Under the pieces are notes generated by a model. That model was not told the origin of the DNA. It saw only the letters and a list, made by a program, of their open reading frames with translations, and ran no database searches. 64,000 bases of DNA from Tretioscincus oriximinensis (lineage: Eukaryota > Chordata > Lepidosauria > Squamata > Gymnophthalmidae). Positions 41,791 through 52,760 of this stretch are shown here, piece by piece. The stretch is taken from NCBI GenBank assembly GCA_022410635.1, contig JAJVDF010000159.1, positions 1,476,833 through 1,540,832 of the forward strand, written 5' to 3'. Positions within the stretch are counted from its first letter, which is position 1, and every line of letters starts with the position of its first letter. A program made the translations under genes and the position numbers.

Positions 41791-43004
41791 ATTTTTAATC
41801 TTACAGTTCTATAAATTTAAAGCATAGAAAGTCACCATGATGAACAAATCCTACAAAAAATTTCTTTTTAGCATATTTATTTATTTACATTTCTATACCA
41901 CCATATACCCGAAGGTCTCGGGGTGCTTTACATCCTTGAACCTGTGGGAAGAATGGATGAAAAATCTCCCCTCGAATACGTGTTAACTTTTTAGTTAAAA
42001 TGGGTTACTTATATGGTCTGAAAAGAAGCTAGAATTAATGAAGCATTTTGACATCTCCCCTTTTGTGGTTCAGTACTTATTTGAGCTCTCCATGCAAGCT
42101 ACCTGTTCGTTATTTGGGTCATCCAGATATCAGGCCATCGTTAGCTTGACTAAGGCCAATAAAAGTGATTTGAAACAGGTCATGCTCATTTCTTTTCAGA
42201 CTTGCTGGTTCCATAAGGCAATTATCTCAGCTGGGTCACTCATTTTGAACCTCTCTTGCAATCAAACTCCTCCACCCCTTTTTAAATGCATATAGCTGAC
42301 TCTCTTAAAAGAGTCACTTTTAAATGTCTCCCATATAATTAAATGTATTTGCCTCTAAATTAAAAGATTGGTGTTAACAAATGGTAAATATAATTTTTCT
42401 TGACAATTTTTTAAATTATTGCATATTAATAAATATATTTCCTTCTCTCAAGACTGCTTTCTGTTAATTTCTAGCATTGGACTGCAAATCTATACTGTAA
42501 ACAAAGTCATAATTTTATTCTCACTTCATTTGTATCAGGAGTCACTGTCTGTGGGATAAAATGGAAATTGCTCCAACACATCTAGAAGTTCAGATATTGA
42601 GTTCACTCTCCTTTTCCCTTCAGGTATGTTTCAATTCATAGTTGGCTAACATAATCCAGTATATTTCAACAGAGCAATTATCGGTTAGAGTTACATTGGA
42701 TCTCCTCTTTATGGCTACTCCCATACCTGATTGGTTTACCAATCCTTTTTAACAGCATTGCCCCAATTCATCTATTCATCCATCCATCCATTCATCAATT
42801 TATTTGTAAACTGTCTTTCCAAAACAAAATACTCAAGGCAGCATACGACAAAATGAAGAAAACAATATAACATAACAATTCAATACATTAATTATCAATA
42901 CATTAATAACTGAAACAGAAAATTCCAAAATAAAATTTAATTATAGAAATGACTTCTTCTTTATGTTAAATTATAGATGTCCAGACCCAAGGCAGCCTTT
43001 CTCT
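41791..43004. other. Unassigned, with L2-like 3' pieces at 41870-41950 and 42760-42920
   Basis: 41870-41950 ('CATTTCTATACCACCATATA', 'CGAAGGTCTCGGGGTGC') is a minus-strand L2-like 3' end. 42760-42920 ('AAACTGTCTTTCCAAAACAA') is another likely LINE/SINE tail. 42030-42300 looks single-copy and could be conserved. Confidence 0.45.
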
Positions 43005-43265
43005 TATATCCCCAACCCTACACCTCACAAGCCTCCACGGGGGTGAAGTGATTAAAAAACAGTCGTTCAATCCAGAGACCCATTCTTGAAGCCCGGTGTT
43101 GGCTGTGGAGAGGACTGAACATCCTCTACTGGGAGCAGCTTTAGCCAACCCAGCTATTCGTAAGCACTTTCCAATTATATTAATGGGTATCGTGATGCGG
43201 AAGATAGATTAGATGTAAGCCTTTGGGTAAAAAATTACTTTGTGAGGCACTTTGGAAAACCTAAC
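43005..43265 (+). mobile_element. tRNA-derived SINE type 1, heavily worn
   Basis: 'TTGAAGCCCGGTGTTGGC' (B-box region), 'AACCCAGCTATTCGTAAGCA' and 'GATGTAAGCCTTTGGGT' follow in the family's order. The head A box is unrecognisable. Confidence 0.6.
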
Positions 43266-44657
43266 CTAAAAGCCTCACTGACTCAAAATTTGTGTACCCT
43301 GAAAAAATGGGGAGATTAAGTATAGTCCCCCTAACTCCGAGTTAGCTTCATAAATCGTGCATCTGGGTGGAATGATCTGGTTACACATTTAGATGCTTAA
43401 TATAAAAATCTCACTGACACACAATGGGTGCTCCCTAAAACAATAGGTTTTAGGCATAGTCCCCCTACCCCCACCCCCGTTAACTTCATAATTTCTGCAA
43501 GTCTATCCATTTGCCTGGAGGGATCTGGCCAGGATTTAAGAAGCCAAATCTAAAGACTTTACTGACTCACACCCACTGTCAGTGTGGGTTTTAGGTCCAG
43601 TCGCCTTAACACCCAATTAGCTTCAGAATCCTATCCTTGTTGCAAGATTGCATTCATTGGAGGCATGCACCTGACTGGAAGGATTTGATCAGGATTTAAG
43701 AAGCCAGATTTTGTTTTCATGGACATATCCAGATAATTTCACAAAAACTGTTTAAGTGGATCCTGCAGCTAATGAACCCGCGTTATATTCATCCCTAGCT
43801 GGTGTTATCATCTCTCACTTTCTTGAACACACAATTATTTTTTGTTAAAGCCAAGAGCATTTAATAAGATAACGAGCATGACTAAATTGATGCATTAGCC
43901 CAGGGATTTCCTGTTCGCGAGCCAAGGTTGTTCAATGGAACACTAGAAAAGAATTGTCGAGGGCCTTTCGAGACTTTATAGATTCTGTCTATAGACCAAA
44001 GAGAACCAATGACACACTGTGCATGTAGCTTATTTATGCAGATTGGTACAGTTAAGAAAGAGAGAGAGGCAGAGACTGGAATTGTCACATTTTCTTTGAG
44101 TTACATAAATGACATAAGTTGAAGTCTCGTAACAATGGCTACATCCACATGCAGCTGCCATATGAGCTTCCACGGGGTGGAAATTTTTCATCCTTCCATG
44201 GTATCTGGAATGTTTTTGCACCTGCAGATGGTGTGTTTCCCTGCTGAACATATCACTGAGGTCTGCAAATGAAAATTAGGTTGGATGGCCTGATTTCCTG
44301 ATTTTTTTCTTTAGCAAGGAAGGAACATGGCTGGGAAATGGTTATCTACCTATGCTAATCAGGTCATTGGCACACTATGGCTGCTTCATCACTGCAGATA
44401 CCTACCTGCAAGGAAGCAACATGGGAGCAGCTGCACCACACTAGACAGTGGCTTGTGAGTGCTGATTTCACCAAAGAGCCCTAATGTTCCACTTTCTTTG
44501 GAATGCAGAAAGTGTGATCCAGTAGTAGAGCCCTCCAGGGAAACACTCCCTAAAGCATGGATGTCTTTGCAGCCACACCAAGAATGCATGTGAAATAGTG
44601 CAAGAACATGTGCCCAGCCACCCATTGGGGAGCTCTTGCATGCCACATAAGAACCAG
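43266..44657. other. Unassigned stretch
   Basis: About 1.4 kb. 43290-43700 contains roughly repeated phrases ('ACTGACTCA...', 'TAGTCCCCCTAAC', 'GGATCTGG', 'AGGATTTAAGAAGCCA') spaced about 120-150 bases, suggesting a worn tandem array of about three units. No coding signal. Confidence 0.4.
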
Positions 44658-44890
44658 TAGAGCATTTTACAGCTAGTCTGATTTTACATTATTGAATGTC
44701 CCCACTATGAAATCTTTCACATTCAAAAGATGTCTGCTGCTGAATTGAGAAAAATGAGCTAACAGAAAAACTGAGACTACAACCAGTTTTAGCAAGTGAA
44801 TTACTGAAACTCCATGAAGTAATGGGGCAAATTGTACATGGTGTTGTTACCAACTCACTAAATATTCTTAATGGGGATGCAGCCACAGTT
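44658..44890 (+). repeat. Unnamed repeat family E, copy 1
   Basis: 'GAATGTCCCCACTATGAAAT', 'AAAAGATGTCTGCTGCTGAA' and 'CATGAAGTAATGGGGCAAAT' match 55478-55690 in the same orientation. Both copies end near a GATGCAG word. Family unknown. Confidence 0.8.
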
Positions 44891-46849
44891 AATTATATTG
44901 TAATGTACAGGATATATATGAATGTATACACAAAGTGTACACTGGCTAACAGATTATCTGAATTCAGGTTACATGTATTGTATAGACTATGGCTTCCCAC
45001 AAATAATTAATTGTAGGAATAGATGGCAGTGGCCCAACAATTTTCCCTGAGCAACCCTCTTTCATTATGCTACAGGGCTTATAGTCCAACATCCATAAAC
45101 ATGCCAGCTGTACCTGAGTACCATGAACCATTGAATTTTCNGTTCTCTTTCTCTCTCTCTCTCTCTCTCNCACACACACACACAGACGCATGCATGTGCA
45201 CATAGGTGAAAAACCAAAGATACTGTTAGCTTTGTAGGGCTTCAATTCAAGAATAAAGAGAACGAATAGATTTGTTGCAGGATGTTTATTCAAAAGTCTN
45301 AGTCCAGAAGTAAAGCCAGCATTTGGGGACTAGCTTCCATAACAACTAAAGAAACAGAACAGGAAGTCATAGAGGAACGATGATTATAAAGCAGGGTCGA
45401 AGGGCCGCCTCTTGGCACCCACTAGACAATTAGGAGACATAAATCACGCACCGAAAACTTCCTGCTGGTGCCAAAGGAATTCAAACAGATGGAAAAGAAT
45501 AGAGATACCTTACAGATACCAGAGTTGAAATAGGTTGAGATCTCAAATAGTCCTCCTGTAGGCGTGGGATGAATTTGACCAATCAAACTATATGGATTTT
45601 TATATTTGATCCAGACACTTCTTTTCAGCAGGCTGTTAACACTTTTATTTGCACTTCTATTCCAACCTACACCCCANGGGCTGAGGGAAGGCATTTGTTT
45701 ATATATTTGCTTCCCAAGTTATTTAGGACCATATAAGTTAAAGTTACTGGGCTTCTCCAGTATGCTAGGGGGCTCACATGGCATTCCATAGATCAGATCT
45801 ATCTACATAAAGAAAAATGAAGATGAAATTCAGAAGGGGAAATTCCAGCATAAGAGACTGAGCTCATATGTATGTGGGTGGAGAGGGTGATCTGGCGACA
45901 GGCCTTCACATTATTAGTGATATACATCACAAACCCATCCAATGGTATTGTCAGGCACAGCGATATCAAATCTGGGCCAAAAGAAAATAAATGGAAGCAT
46001 GATTTCCTTTTATGCTTCAGACCCTGTGCACTGTAATTCTTCTTGGGACTTTTATGAACTCTGTTCTCCAAGGGTGTTAATGGGAAGACTTAATGCCATC
46101 TTAGTGCAGCATTGCTTGGCAATATTTTCTCTCCAGAAAATGTCTCTCAAATATTCATAAATTGGTCCCATCTTAATTGAGAGGATAACAATTATTTTTT
46201 TTAGTGAGGCTCATTAAAAAAGCATAAATAAATGTTGACAATTGTGCAATGGCTTTACAACAATTTCTGTGTCATGCTGAGTGGGAGGCATGCTTAAGGT
46301 TATAAGTTCATAAATCAAGAAACCTCAATAGACATTTTATGCATCAGGCACATGNTTTTTGCTCCCCTACAGGGCGCCAAATGCTCCTGTTCAGATGGAG
46401 CTAACCCAGTCCTAATCTAAATGATACAAAATCATGCACAGTGGGGTTTGTGCATCACCGAGAGGTCAAGGTCCAGAAACCCATTCTTGGATAAACTACT
46501 CAGGCAGAAACAAGCTGTTTCAAGAATGCCAGCTGTGAAAGGGATGGTCTGGGAGACGTTCGATTTTATTTTTTACTTACAAATTTTAAACTGATTTCCA
46601 TGCCTTCCGCTGAGATTTATTTTTCATGATTTCATACATAAATGTGAGCTCATTCCTGCAAACTTTCACATAGTTCGGTTGTTATAAGGTGCTCCCAGAC
46701 ACTCACTAAATTAGCATCATTGTAGCATTATAATGGCTGATTCGCCATATGTGTTACTGCAAACTATGCCANGAGAGCAATAAAATGTCTCTTCCTTGTG
46801 CTTTTTCCTCATAGCTTTGTGGATTTCTCATAATACTTTGCATGAGAAC
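44891..46849. other. Unassigned, with CT/CA microsatellite at 45142-45184
   Basis: About 2 kb. 45142-45184 is CT units followed by CA units. The open frames at 45422-45694 and 45799-46071 have no identifiable domain. 46700-46850 is single-copy-looking. No exon recognised. Confidence 0.5.
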
Positions 46850-47430
46850 ACTAGTCACCAGTCTGGTCTTGTGGTTAGAGTGCCAGACTCTTATCTGGAA
46901 GTATCCAGATAAGAGTCTGTGATATGCAGGCACAGACAGCTCAGTCGCTAAGGAAACCGTCTCTCATCTGGGAGATGGGGTTTCAAAGCCCTGTGTGGGA
47001 NGTGGGGAGGGGTGAGCACCTTCCACTAACCTGTAGCTCTAGCCAACCCAGCTATTTGAAAGCATGAATTGTAAGAAACTGCAACTGACTGCAAGTAGAT
47101 ACATGGGAACCACCACAACCTGGTGGGAAAGATAGAATGTCAGCCTTCAGGCTAAAATACCCTTGTAAGCCACTTTGAGTCCCTTTGAAAGGTGAGAAAA
47201 GCGGGGTATAAGAACCCAGTTCTTCTTCTATCACACTTTGCTTCCACAATGTTCCCTGAAGGCAGCTGGTTAACCTTGAGTTTGTCACAGCTCTTCAGGA
47301 CTGTCACAGCCACACTTTCTTCAAAAGATGTCTGTGTGAAGAGAAGAACAGAAGGTTTCGTAAGCTGCTTTGATTCCCTTTGGGTTCAGAAAAGAAGAAT
47401 AGCCATAAATAAAAAAATAAATACATCAAA
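46850..47430 (+). mobile_element. tRNA-derived SINE type 2, split by a type 1 SINE
   Basis: The head 'CAGTCTGGTCTTGTGGTTAG' with 'CAGACTCTTATCTGG' lies at 46850-46905. The body resumes after 47232 ('CAGCTGGTTAACCTTGAG', 'GTCACAGCTCTTCAGGACTG', 'AAAAGATGTCTGTGTG', 'GTAAGCTGCTTTGATTCC'). The interruption is the type 1 SINE at 46930-47231. Confidence 0.8.
46930..47231 (+). mobile_element. tRNA-derived SINE type 1, full length
   Basis: Head 'ACAGCTCAGTCGCTAAGG' with B box 'GGTTTCAAAGCC', complete body, and tail 'AAAGCGGGGTATAAGAAC' followed by TTCTTCTT. It is a good reference copy for the family, nested in a type 2 SINE. Confidence 0.93.
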
Positions 47431-47650
47431 CTGGTCACCTAACCAACCATTACACAAACACTTGGCTTTCTGGAGTAATACATAGATTGCTCCATTGATC
47501 ATATAACAGCAGCAGCATGAAGAAGGCACAATGTCTTTAATGGTCACCAGTACCTGGATTCTGCTCATCAGGGTGAAATCTCTAGATATGTGATGGTGCT
47601 ATAAGTCACACCCATGCATGCGCACCATCGCAGTTTGGTTCTACGAAAAG

Positions 47651-47718
47651 CAGTTTTCATAGTACTATGGCAGGATATGAAACATGCAGCATATCCTGCC
47701 ACAGTGCTATGAAAACTG
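47651..47718. ncRNA. Pre-miRNA-like hairpin (or minimal MITE)
   Basis: Arms 47651-47679 and 47690-47718 (29 bases each) pair with only one G:U and one A:C position in plus-strand RNA. The loop is 10 bases (AAACATGCAG). Size and shape fit a miRNA precursor. A small MITE is the likelier explanation without expression data. Confidence 0.35.
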
Positions 47719-47931
47719 TTTTTATAGGATATTTTTTTCAAGTGGGTTATGTGTTTTCTTCACATTTTTCATTTTTGAAATTTGTCTCCAAAAATCAACA
47801 CAAAAGTTAAAGTTTACACAAATCTTTCTTCTCCCTCTATGCTCCCCCCTGGATGACTAGTAGATGAATTGGGTCACACATAAATCAAAATGAAAGAGCT
47901 CGTATCAAAATAAGGCTTCACACATTTCTGA

Positions 47932-47986
47932 TGCTAGGATGGAGTGAGCACCTCTGAAGTGCATAGCAATGCAGCCATCCTAGCAT
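47932..47986. repeat. Small inverted repeat
   Basis: ATGCTAGGATGG (47932-47943) and CCATCCTAGCAT (47975-47986) are perfect 12-bp inverted arms around 31 bases. Probably the ends of a tiny DNA element. Confidence 0.7.
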
Positions 47987-48429
47987 GAGAAGATTTTGAA
48001 GAAAACAGCATGTGAATGCACCCACTGAAAAGAAAGAGCACTAAAAAAGGGAACAGTCTGGATACAACCCTAACCTATATAACAGGAACGTTCTGCACCT
48101 TCCCAAGTCCCTTCCTTTTCACTATGCTTCCAAAAGTCATATTCTTCTTGCCTCAGGGTTTTGTTCTCCTTGAAGTAAGGGTATGTTGCATTAAACAAAA
48201 TGGGGAAGGTCTGGCCACTTTCCTCCTGCTCTGCTCTCCAATCCCATAGCTCGATACAAAACTGGTCAGATGCATTTTCATTTTTAAAAGCAGCAACTGA
48301 CCATAGAAGAATAAAAGAATCTGTTCCTTCTCCATCTTCACATGAGCACTATCACCTTTGCATGTGTTAGAGATTCCATTCATTATAAGCAGGATGCCTG
48401 CAAACTTCAAAGTTGATAGCAGTTGGAGG
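47987..48429. other. Unassigned stretch
   Basis: About 440 bases with no recognised repeat or coding signal. Confidence 0.5.
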
Positions 48430-48518
48430 AATTGCCTTGGTCTTCTTCTTGAGATACCCAGAAGAATCCTGGATTAGATGGGCTAAAGCCTGATCCAGCA
48501 GGGCTCCTCTTAATTCAT
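48430..48518 (+). mobile_element. CR1-type LINE 3' end, short
   Basis: 'GGATTAGATGGGCTAAAGCC', 'TGATCCAGCAGGGCTCCTCT' and a worn terminus. Only about 90 bases remain. Confidence 0.75.
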
Positions 48519-48624
48519 GATGGACAAGTGCATCAATGCCTACTAGAATCCTTACCTGGATTCTACTTCTAGATTGAAGAGCCAGGAAGATTGTTTTTAA
48601 AGGCCATTTGCAAGGAGTCAAGAG

Positions 48625-49062
48625 AAGAACATAAGAGGAGCCCTGCTGAATTGGGCCAGAGCTCATCTAGTCCAGCATTCTGTCTCACACAGAGGCCCAC
48701 CAATTGCACCTGAGCAGTCTGGAACAGTCTGCAAATGGCATTTAAGGAATCCTGCCTGTTGCTCCATCTCAGAGGCAGCACGAAGACATCTATCACAGTA
48801 GCTATTTATACCCTTGGTGTCCATGAACCTGTCTAATCCTGTCTTAAGCTATCCAGGCTGCGAGCTACCACCACCTCTTCTAGAAATAAATTCCAAAGGT
48901 TGATGGACNCTTTGGGTAAAAAAATACTTTNCCCTGTCTGTCCTNACTCTTCTGCCCATCAGCTTCAAGGAATGCCCCCTGGTCCTAGTGTTATGTGACA
49001 GAGAAAATAAATTTTCTCTATTCACCTTATCCATCCCATGCATGATTTTACTGTGCATGAAG
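48625..49062 (-). mobile_element. CR1-type LINE 3' region
   Basis: From the terminus 'AGAACATAAGAGGAGCCC' through 'TGGTGTCCATGAACCTGTCT', 'GAGCTACCACCACCTCTTCT', 'TCTGCCCATCAGCTTCAAGG' to 'CCCATGCATGATTTTACT'. It is the longest 3' UTR copy in the window. On minus the inner end still reads LINE-like residues ('HGMDKVNRENLFSL'). Confidence 0.92.
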
Positions 49063-49077
49063 GTGACTATTCAGGTG

Positions 49078-49122
49078 AAGTAGGATGCTGGACTTAACCC
49101 AACAGGACTCTTCTTAGGCTCT
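49078..49122 (+). mobile_element. CR1-type LINE 3' terminus, very short
   Basis: 'AGTAGGATGCTGGACTTAAC' and 'GGACTCTTCTTAGGCTCTT' are a worn last 45 bases of a CR1 copy. Confidence 0.55.
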
Positions 49123-50001
49123 TTCATTCCCTTACCAACAGAAAGTGGACGAGATGTCTCTCTGTGCACCTATTTACAATGTGGGAAATACCTACATTTT
49201 CACATCTCAGCTCTATCGCTTTTTCTGATAAAAGGAGAAAGGTGCTTTCAGAAGCCAACAAAACGATAAAACCCAGAGGTCTTTACCCACAGCAAAGCAG
49301 GAATGCTTCTCCAATAATCAGGCATGATATCCTGTTTGCCTGGGCTCATCTGTCTCCCTTCTTCCAGTGAGGGTTGTTTCTTTTCTCTTTACCTTCGCAA
49401 GCTTTCTCCTTTAGTTCATTACCCATAATGATTATTAATGGCCTTTTTTGTGAGGTACCTTTTCATGCCGCTGTCCAGGACTTGTTTCATGGAGAGAACT
49501 TGATTGCACAGAAGTGGGTAGGCCTTGTGCTTCTCACTAATAAAGGCTTTAAAAAAAAAATTCAAACAAACAGTAATAATAAAAGGCAAGAAAGGGAGAA
49601 GCAGGCACCCATTTCATTACCCTTGAGCAAAAGCAGCTTGTATGATTAGAGGCCTCGTAACCTATGTAAAGGAGAAGTCAGTAGCAAAGGCAATTAGGAG
49701 ATGCTGTGTTGCCAAAATGGGCTGAGAAAGAAAGGACTCTCATTTCCAGATCTGGCTTTGACTTGAGAAAGGAGTGAATGTGGGACGTTGCCAACCACTT
49801 GGGTTTAGCAGAAGCCATGCATTTCTCTGCACAAATATTGTTTGTGTGCAAGCTGAGGGGGATACAATTTTCACAACCCCATGTAAATTCTCTGAATGGT
49901 TGCTGAATGAGGAAGGCTGATGCAAAGGAAGGAAAGAGGGAAGGCAACTGGCAAATGGTAACTTTTCCTCCATTTCCCTGCTTCTTGTTTTTATTCAGAT
50001 A
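49123..50001. other. Unassigned stretch
   Basis: About 880 bases, single-copy-looking, with no exon or repeat recognised. The 89-codon minus frame at 49678-49947 has no identifiable domain. Confidence 0.5.
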
Positions 50002-50366
50002 CTACTGGAATTAGCCCATTGCATTGGGGTAATGCAGCAGATGCCGGCCTCTCCTCCCCCTTGCTCCCATCCATGCTAATTACTCTTTCCCTTATCTTTC
50101 CCATTCCTCTTCCACATGCTGCTTCTTTTTTCTTTCTTTCCATTTTCCTTTCTTCCTTTCCTTTCTTCCCCTCTTTCTTTCTTTCCTTTTTCTCTTCCCT
50201 CTTCCCTTTCATTGCTTTCTTTCTTTGTTGTTTTCTTCCCTTCCTTGTGGCTTCCTTCTTTCCTGCTTGTCTTCCTCCTTTTCTCTCTATGGGCTCCCAA
50301 AGTCCTGAGCCCTGTCNTTGGTTATTATACCTCAGAGTGTTGGACACTTTGATACCTGTTTTATGA
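50002..50366 (-). mobile_element. Helitron-like element copy C
   Basis: Read on minus it starts A|TCATAAAACAGG, has a purine tract, then a hairpin (TGCATTAC / GGTAATGC region) and ends GGCTAATTCCAGTAG|T. The last four bases are GTAG rather than CTAG. It lacks the reverse-transcriptase segment of copies A and B. The Lys/Glu- and Ser/Phe-rich frames across the tract are artefacts. Confidence 0.6.
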
Positions 50367-50510
50367 TATATAGATAGATATAGATAGATATCTGACTCTT
50401 TATGAGTCCAGACTTGGATTACTACGTACTTCCGTTTTTCTGATGTATCCTGGAGAAATGGGATATGCAGTAGACGTTGCTCCAGTCTCTCCCATTCTCT
50501 TTCCCATCAG

Positions 50511-50638
50511 GCGCTCTATTGGTACATTGGTGGGTAGGAGATGCTGGTCCCATTTCTGGCTACGCACTTCCTACATAAACAGTCCAAAAATGAGAGTGGC
50601 GACTCCAGTGGACAGCATTTTAAAAAGCACAGGCCTGG
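50511..50638 (+). other. Candidate 128-nt exon, plus strand
   Basis: The acceptor is unusually good: 'CAGTCTCTCCCATTCTCTTT' then CCCATCAG. The donor CCTGG|GTAAGT is near consensus. One frame is open ('SIGTLVGRRCWSHFWL', 'VATPVDSILKSTGL'). The peptide is unrecognised, so a non-coding exon or chance are both possible. It is on the strand opposite the 51317 candidate. Confidence 0.25.
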
Positions 50639-50639
50639 G

Positions 50640-51316
50640 TAAGTAGGAGAGGNTGGGGGGGTTCCCATTAATCACAGCATGCCAGGCCCCAATTAACCCA
50701 TGTTAATTTTCCCTGCTACATATTAAACAGAGGATGGAGGGTGTCAAAGGAGCCCAGAGGTTGGTATGGATGGAAGGGGTAGATGAGAAAAGCATGGGGA
50801 TTTTTAGATGAAATGCCACTCCCCTTGCAGTGCTTTGCAGAGGCAAATATACAAGGTAGGCTCCATGCCTTTTAAGGGCTTCTCAACAACAGATCAACAT
50901 AATATTGCTAGGAGATTATTATTAGGTGATAATTTGTGAGGGGGAGGGGCTTCCACTGCCTAGGGGCTTCCACTAGCTTTAATCCAGCACTGGTGTTTCC
51001 CTTTCCTCTGTCCTACTGATTCCTCCCATTTCTCTACGTTTCATCTCCCCACCTCATCTATCTCTANTCTCTATCCCAGAACTATGATTATTCCTTAAAG
51101 AGGAAAGGCCACACCAGTAGTGTGCCATTCCACACCCAAACTGGTATTTTTAAATCAGCTCAAGTGAAGACGATCAAGGGTTACTTGATTCCAGCCTCTG
51201 TCCCTGCGATCCACGAATTTCACCTGCTCACTTTTGCTTTATTTGACAAGAATGGCAGTCACCAGACAAGCACATATAACTGGATTGCTGACCTTTTAAA
51301 GCTAATTAAAACTTAC
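50640..51316. other. Single-copy-looking sequence
   Basis: About 680 bases. The part next to the candidate exon (51130-51316) would be its downstream intron on minus and shows no repeat. No other signal. Confidence 0.45.
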
Positions 51317-51367
51317 CTCGAGATATGTCGCTAGTTGGAGGAATATTTGTGTCACCTTCAGAAGAAG
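51317..51367 (-). CDS. Candidate 51-nt cassette exon of an unidentified gene
   Basis: On minus the acceptor is preceded by a long pyrimidine run (TTCTCTTTCTCTCTCTGCG, then TGTGTCCAG). The donor is CGAG|GTAAGT, a full GAG|GTAAGT consensus. The exon length is a multiple of three, phase 1 in and phase 1 out, and the frame reads 'ASSEGDTNIPPTSDISR' with an in-frame stop four codons into the downstream intron. A hydrophilic Ser/Thr/Pro/Asp-rich insert is typical of alternatively spliced linkers. I do not recognise the protein. If real, a minus-strand gene spans the window with very long introns. Confidence 0.45.
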
Positions 51368-52149
51368 CTGGACACACGCAGAGAGAGAAAGAGAACACAA
51401 CACAGTTTGATTTAACAGTGGATGCCTTTTGAGCAAAATTCCCAATTACCTCTGTGGGATCACGTAGGTTTACTTGGCGCTTAGCCCCAGCTGGGGTCAA
51501 GGAGTCACAGACGGAGGCAGGATTTTAAATAGCGCCAGGTCACTCGTAATGAACTTTAATGATATTGCCCGTTACATGTAATGAGATNGGGGCTATTTCA
51601 GGGCATAGGTATGTCACTTAAAGGTAGCAGGGGAGGATTCGTTTTGCAACTCTTCACTGTTTTGCATCATTAGCAAGACATGAGCAAGGTCTATAGAAAC
51701 AGTCATTTCTCCTGTTCATCCTTTGGTGGATTAGAATGAAAATGAACTGTATTCAGCACTCACAGCCATATATTCTGGTAAGCCTCTGACACACACAACA
51801 CACACACACATACAAACCAATAACTTATATTTAATAAGGAAACTGTCAAAAAAAGGAGAATTCAGAAACAAGGTCCCAGATAGGCATTGCTGTATCACAA
51901 ATTCTATACATGGAAATATCTAAACAGAAACATGAACAGTAATCTGTCTTAAATGCATGACATATTAAATATTTAGTGCTAAGTCATTTATAGAGAAATG
52001 AGTGGCTGCTGAATTCTGTTTTAAAGGAAAGCTGAAATGAATTCATAACTTTTTGTTTGTTCCCCTAGTCATACAAGTTTAATCCAGTTCAGTCCAAGAT
52101 TCTCCCTTGATTGTCTAATGATTGTCTCAATAGTGTTCAAATCACTTCA
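51368..52149. other. Unassigned, short CA repeat at 51789-51810
   Basis: About 780 bases. 51444-51490 resembles 52753-52798 ('AATTACCTCTGTGGG' against 'AATTACCTTTGTGGG'). CACACACAC runs occur at 51789-51810. No other signal. Confidence 0.5.
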
Positions 52150-52760
52150 ATTGTTTCTTTTCCTTCAGGATTGGACCAAATTGATCCAAGACTGACTCAA
52201 GATTGACTCAAGGTTTACCTAAGATTGATCTAAGATTGACCCAAGATTATCTCAAGGTTGATCCAAGATTGACCCAAGATTGATCCAAGATTGACCCAAG
52301 ATTGTCTTGTATGTAAATATAGACAAATAGGAAATTATACTTATTAATACCCCACTTAGGGAACAAGTTAGGAAAAGGCAGGAATCAGGACTGATGTTGT
52401 CCAAGATTGTGTCAAGATTGCTCCAAAATTTTCCAAAGATTGATCCAAAATTGTCCCAAAATTGATCCAAGATTGGGCTAAGGCGTAGGTGAATGTTGTA
52501 GGTTTCAGAGCAATGTCGTTAAGGTTTGTACAGTTCTACTCTTATGGATCATTCAGTTTATATAGTTGAATATGGGTATCATGACTCCAACGATTCCCAA
52601 GATTGTTACAAGATTATCTCAAGATAGTTCCAAGATTGGTCCAAGACTGACACAAGGCTGTTCCAAAATTGTAGAAAAATTGTCCACATATTGTCCCAAA
52701 GTTAGCCCATAACTATCTCAAAACTGTCCCAAGTTTATCTCAAGATTGCCTTAATTACCT
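52150..52760. repeat. 11-bp minisatellite, unit CCAAGATTGAT/C
   Basis: Units such as CCAAGATTGAT, CCAAGATTGAC and TCAAGATTGAC repeat with an 11-base period at 52185-52305, 52395-52478 and 52590-52750. Two non-repetitive inserts (about 52306-52394 and 52479-52589) separate the blocks. Divergence rises towards the right. Confidence 0.9.

Noticed and set aside
50019..50366. Ser/Phe- and Lys/Glu-rich frames
   Set aside because: Translations of the purine/pyrimidine tract of Helitron-like copy C; the same is true at 53544-54107 and 19013-19267.
52150..52760. CRISPR array
   Set aside because: Units are 11 bp with no spacers, in a vertebrate-type sequence.
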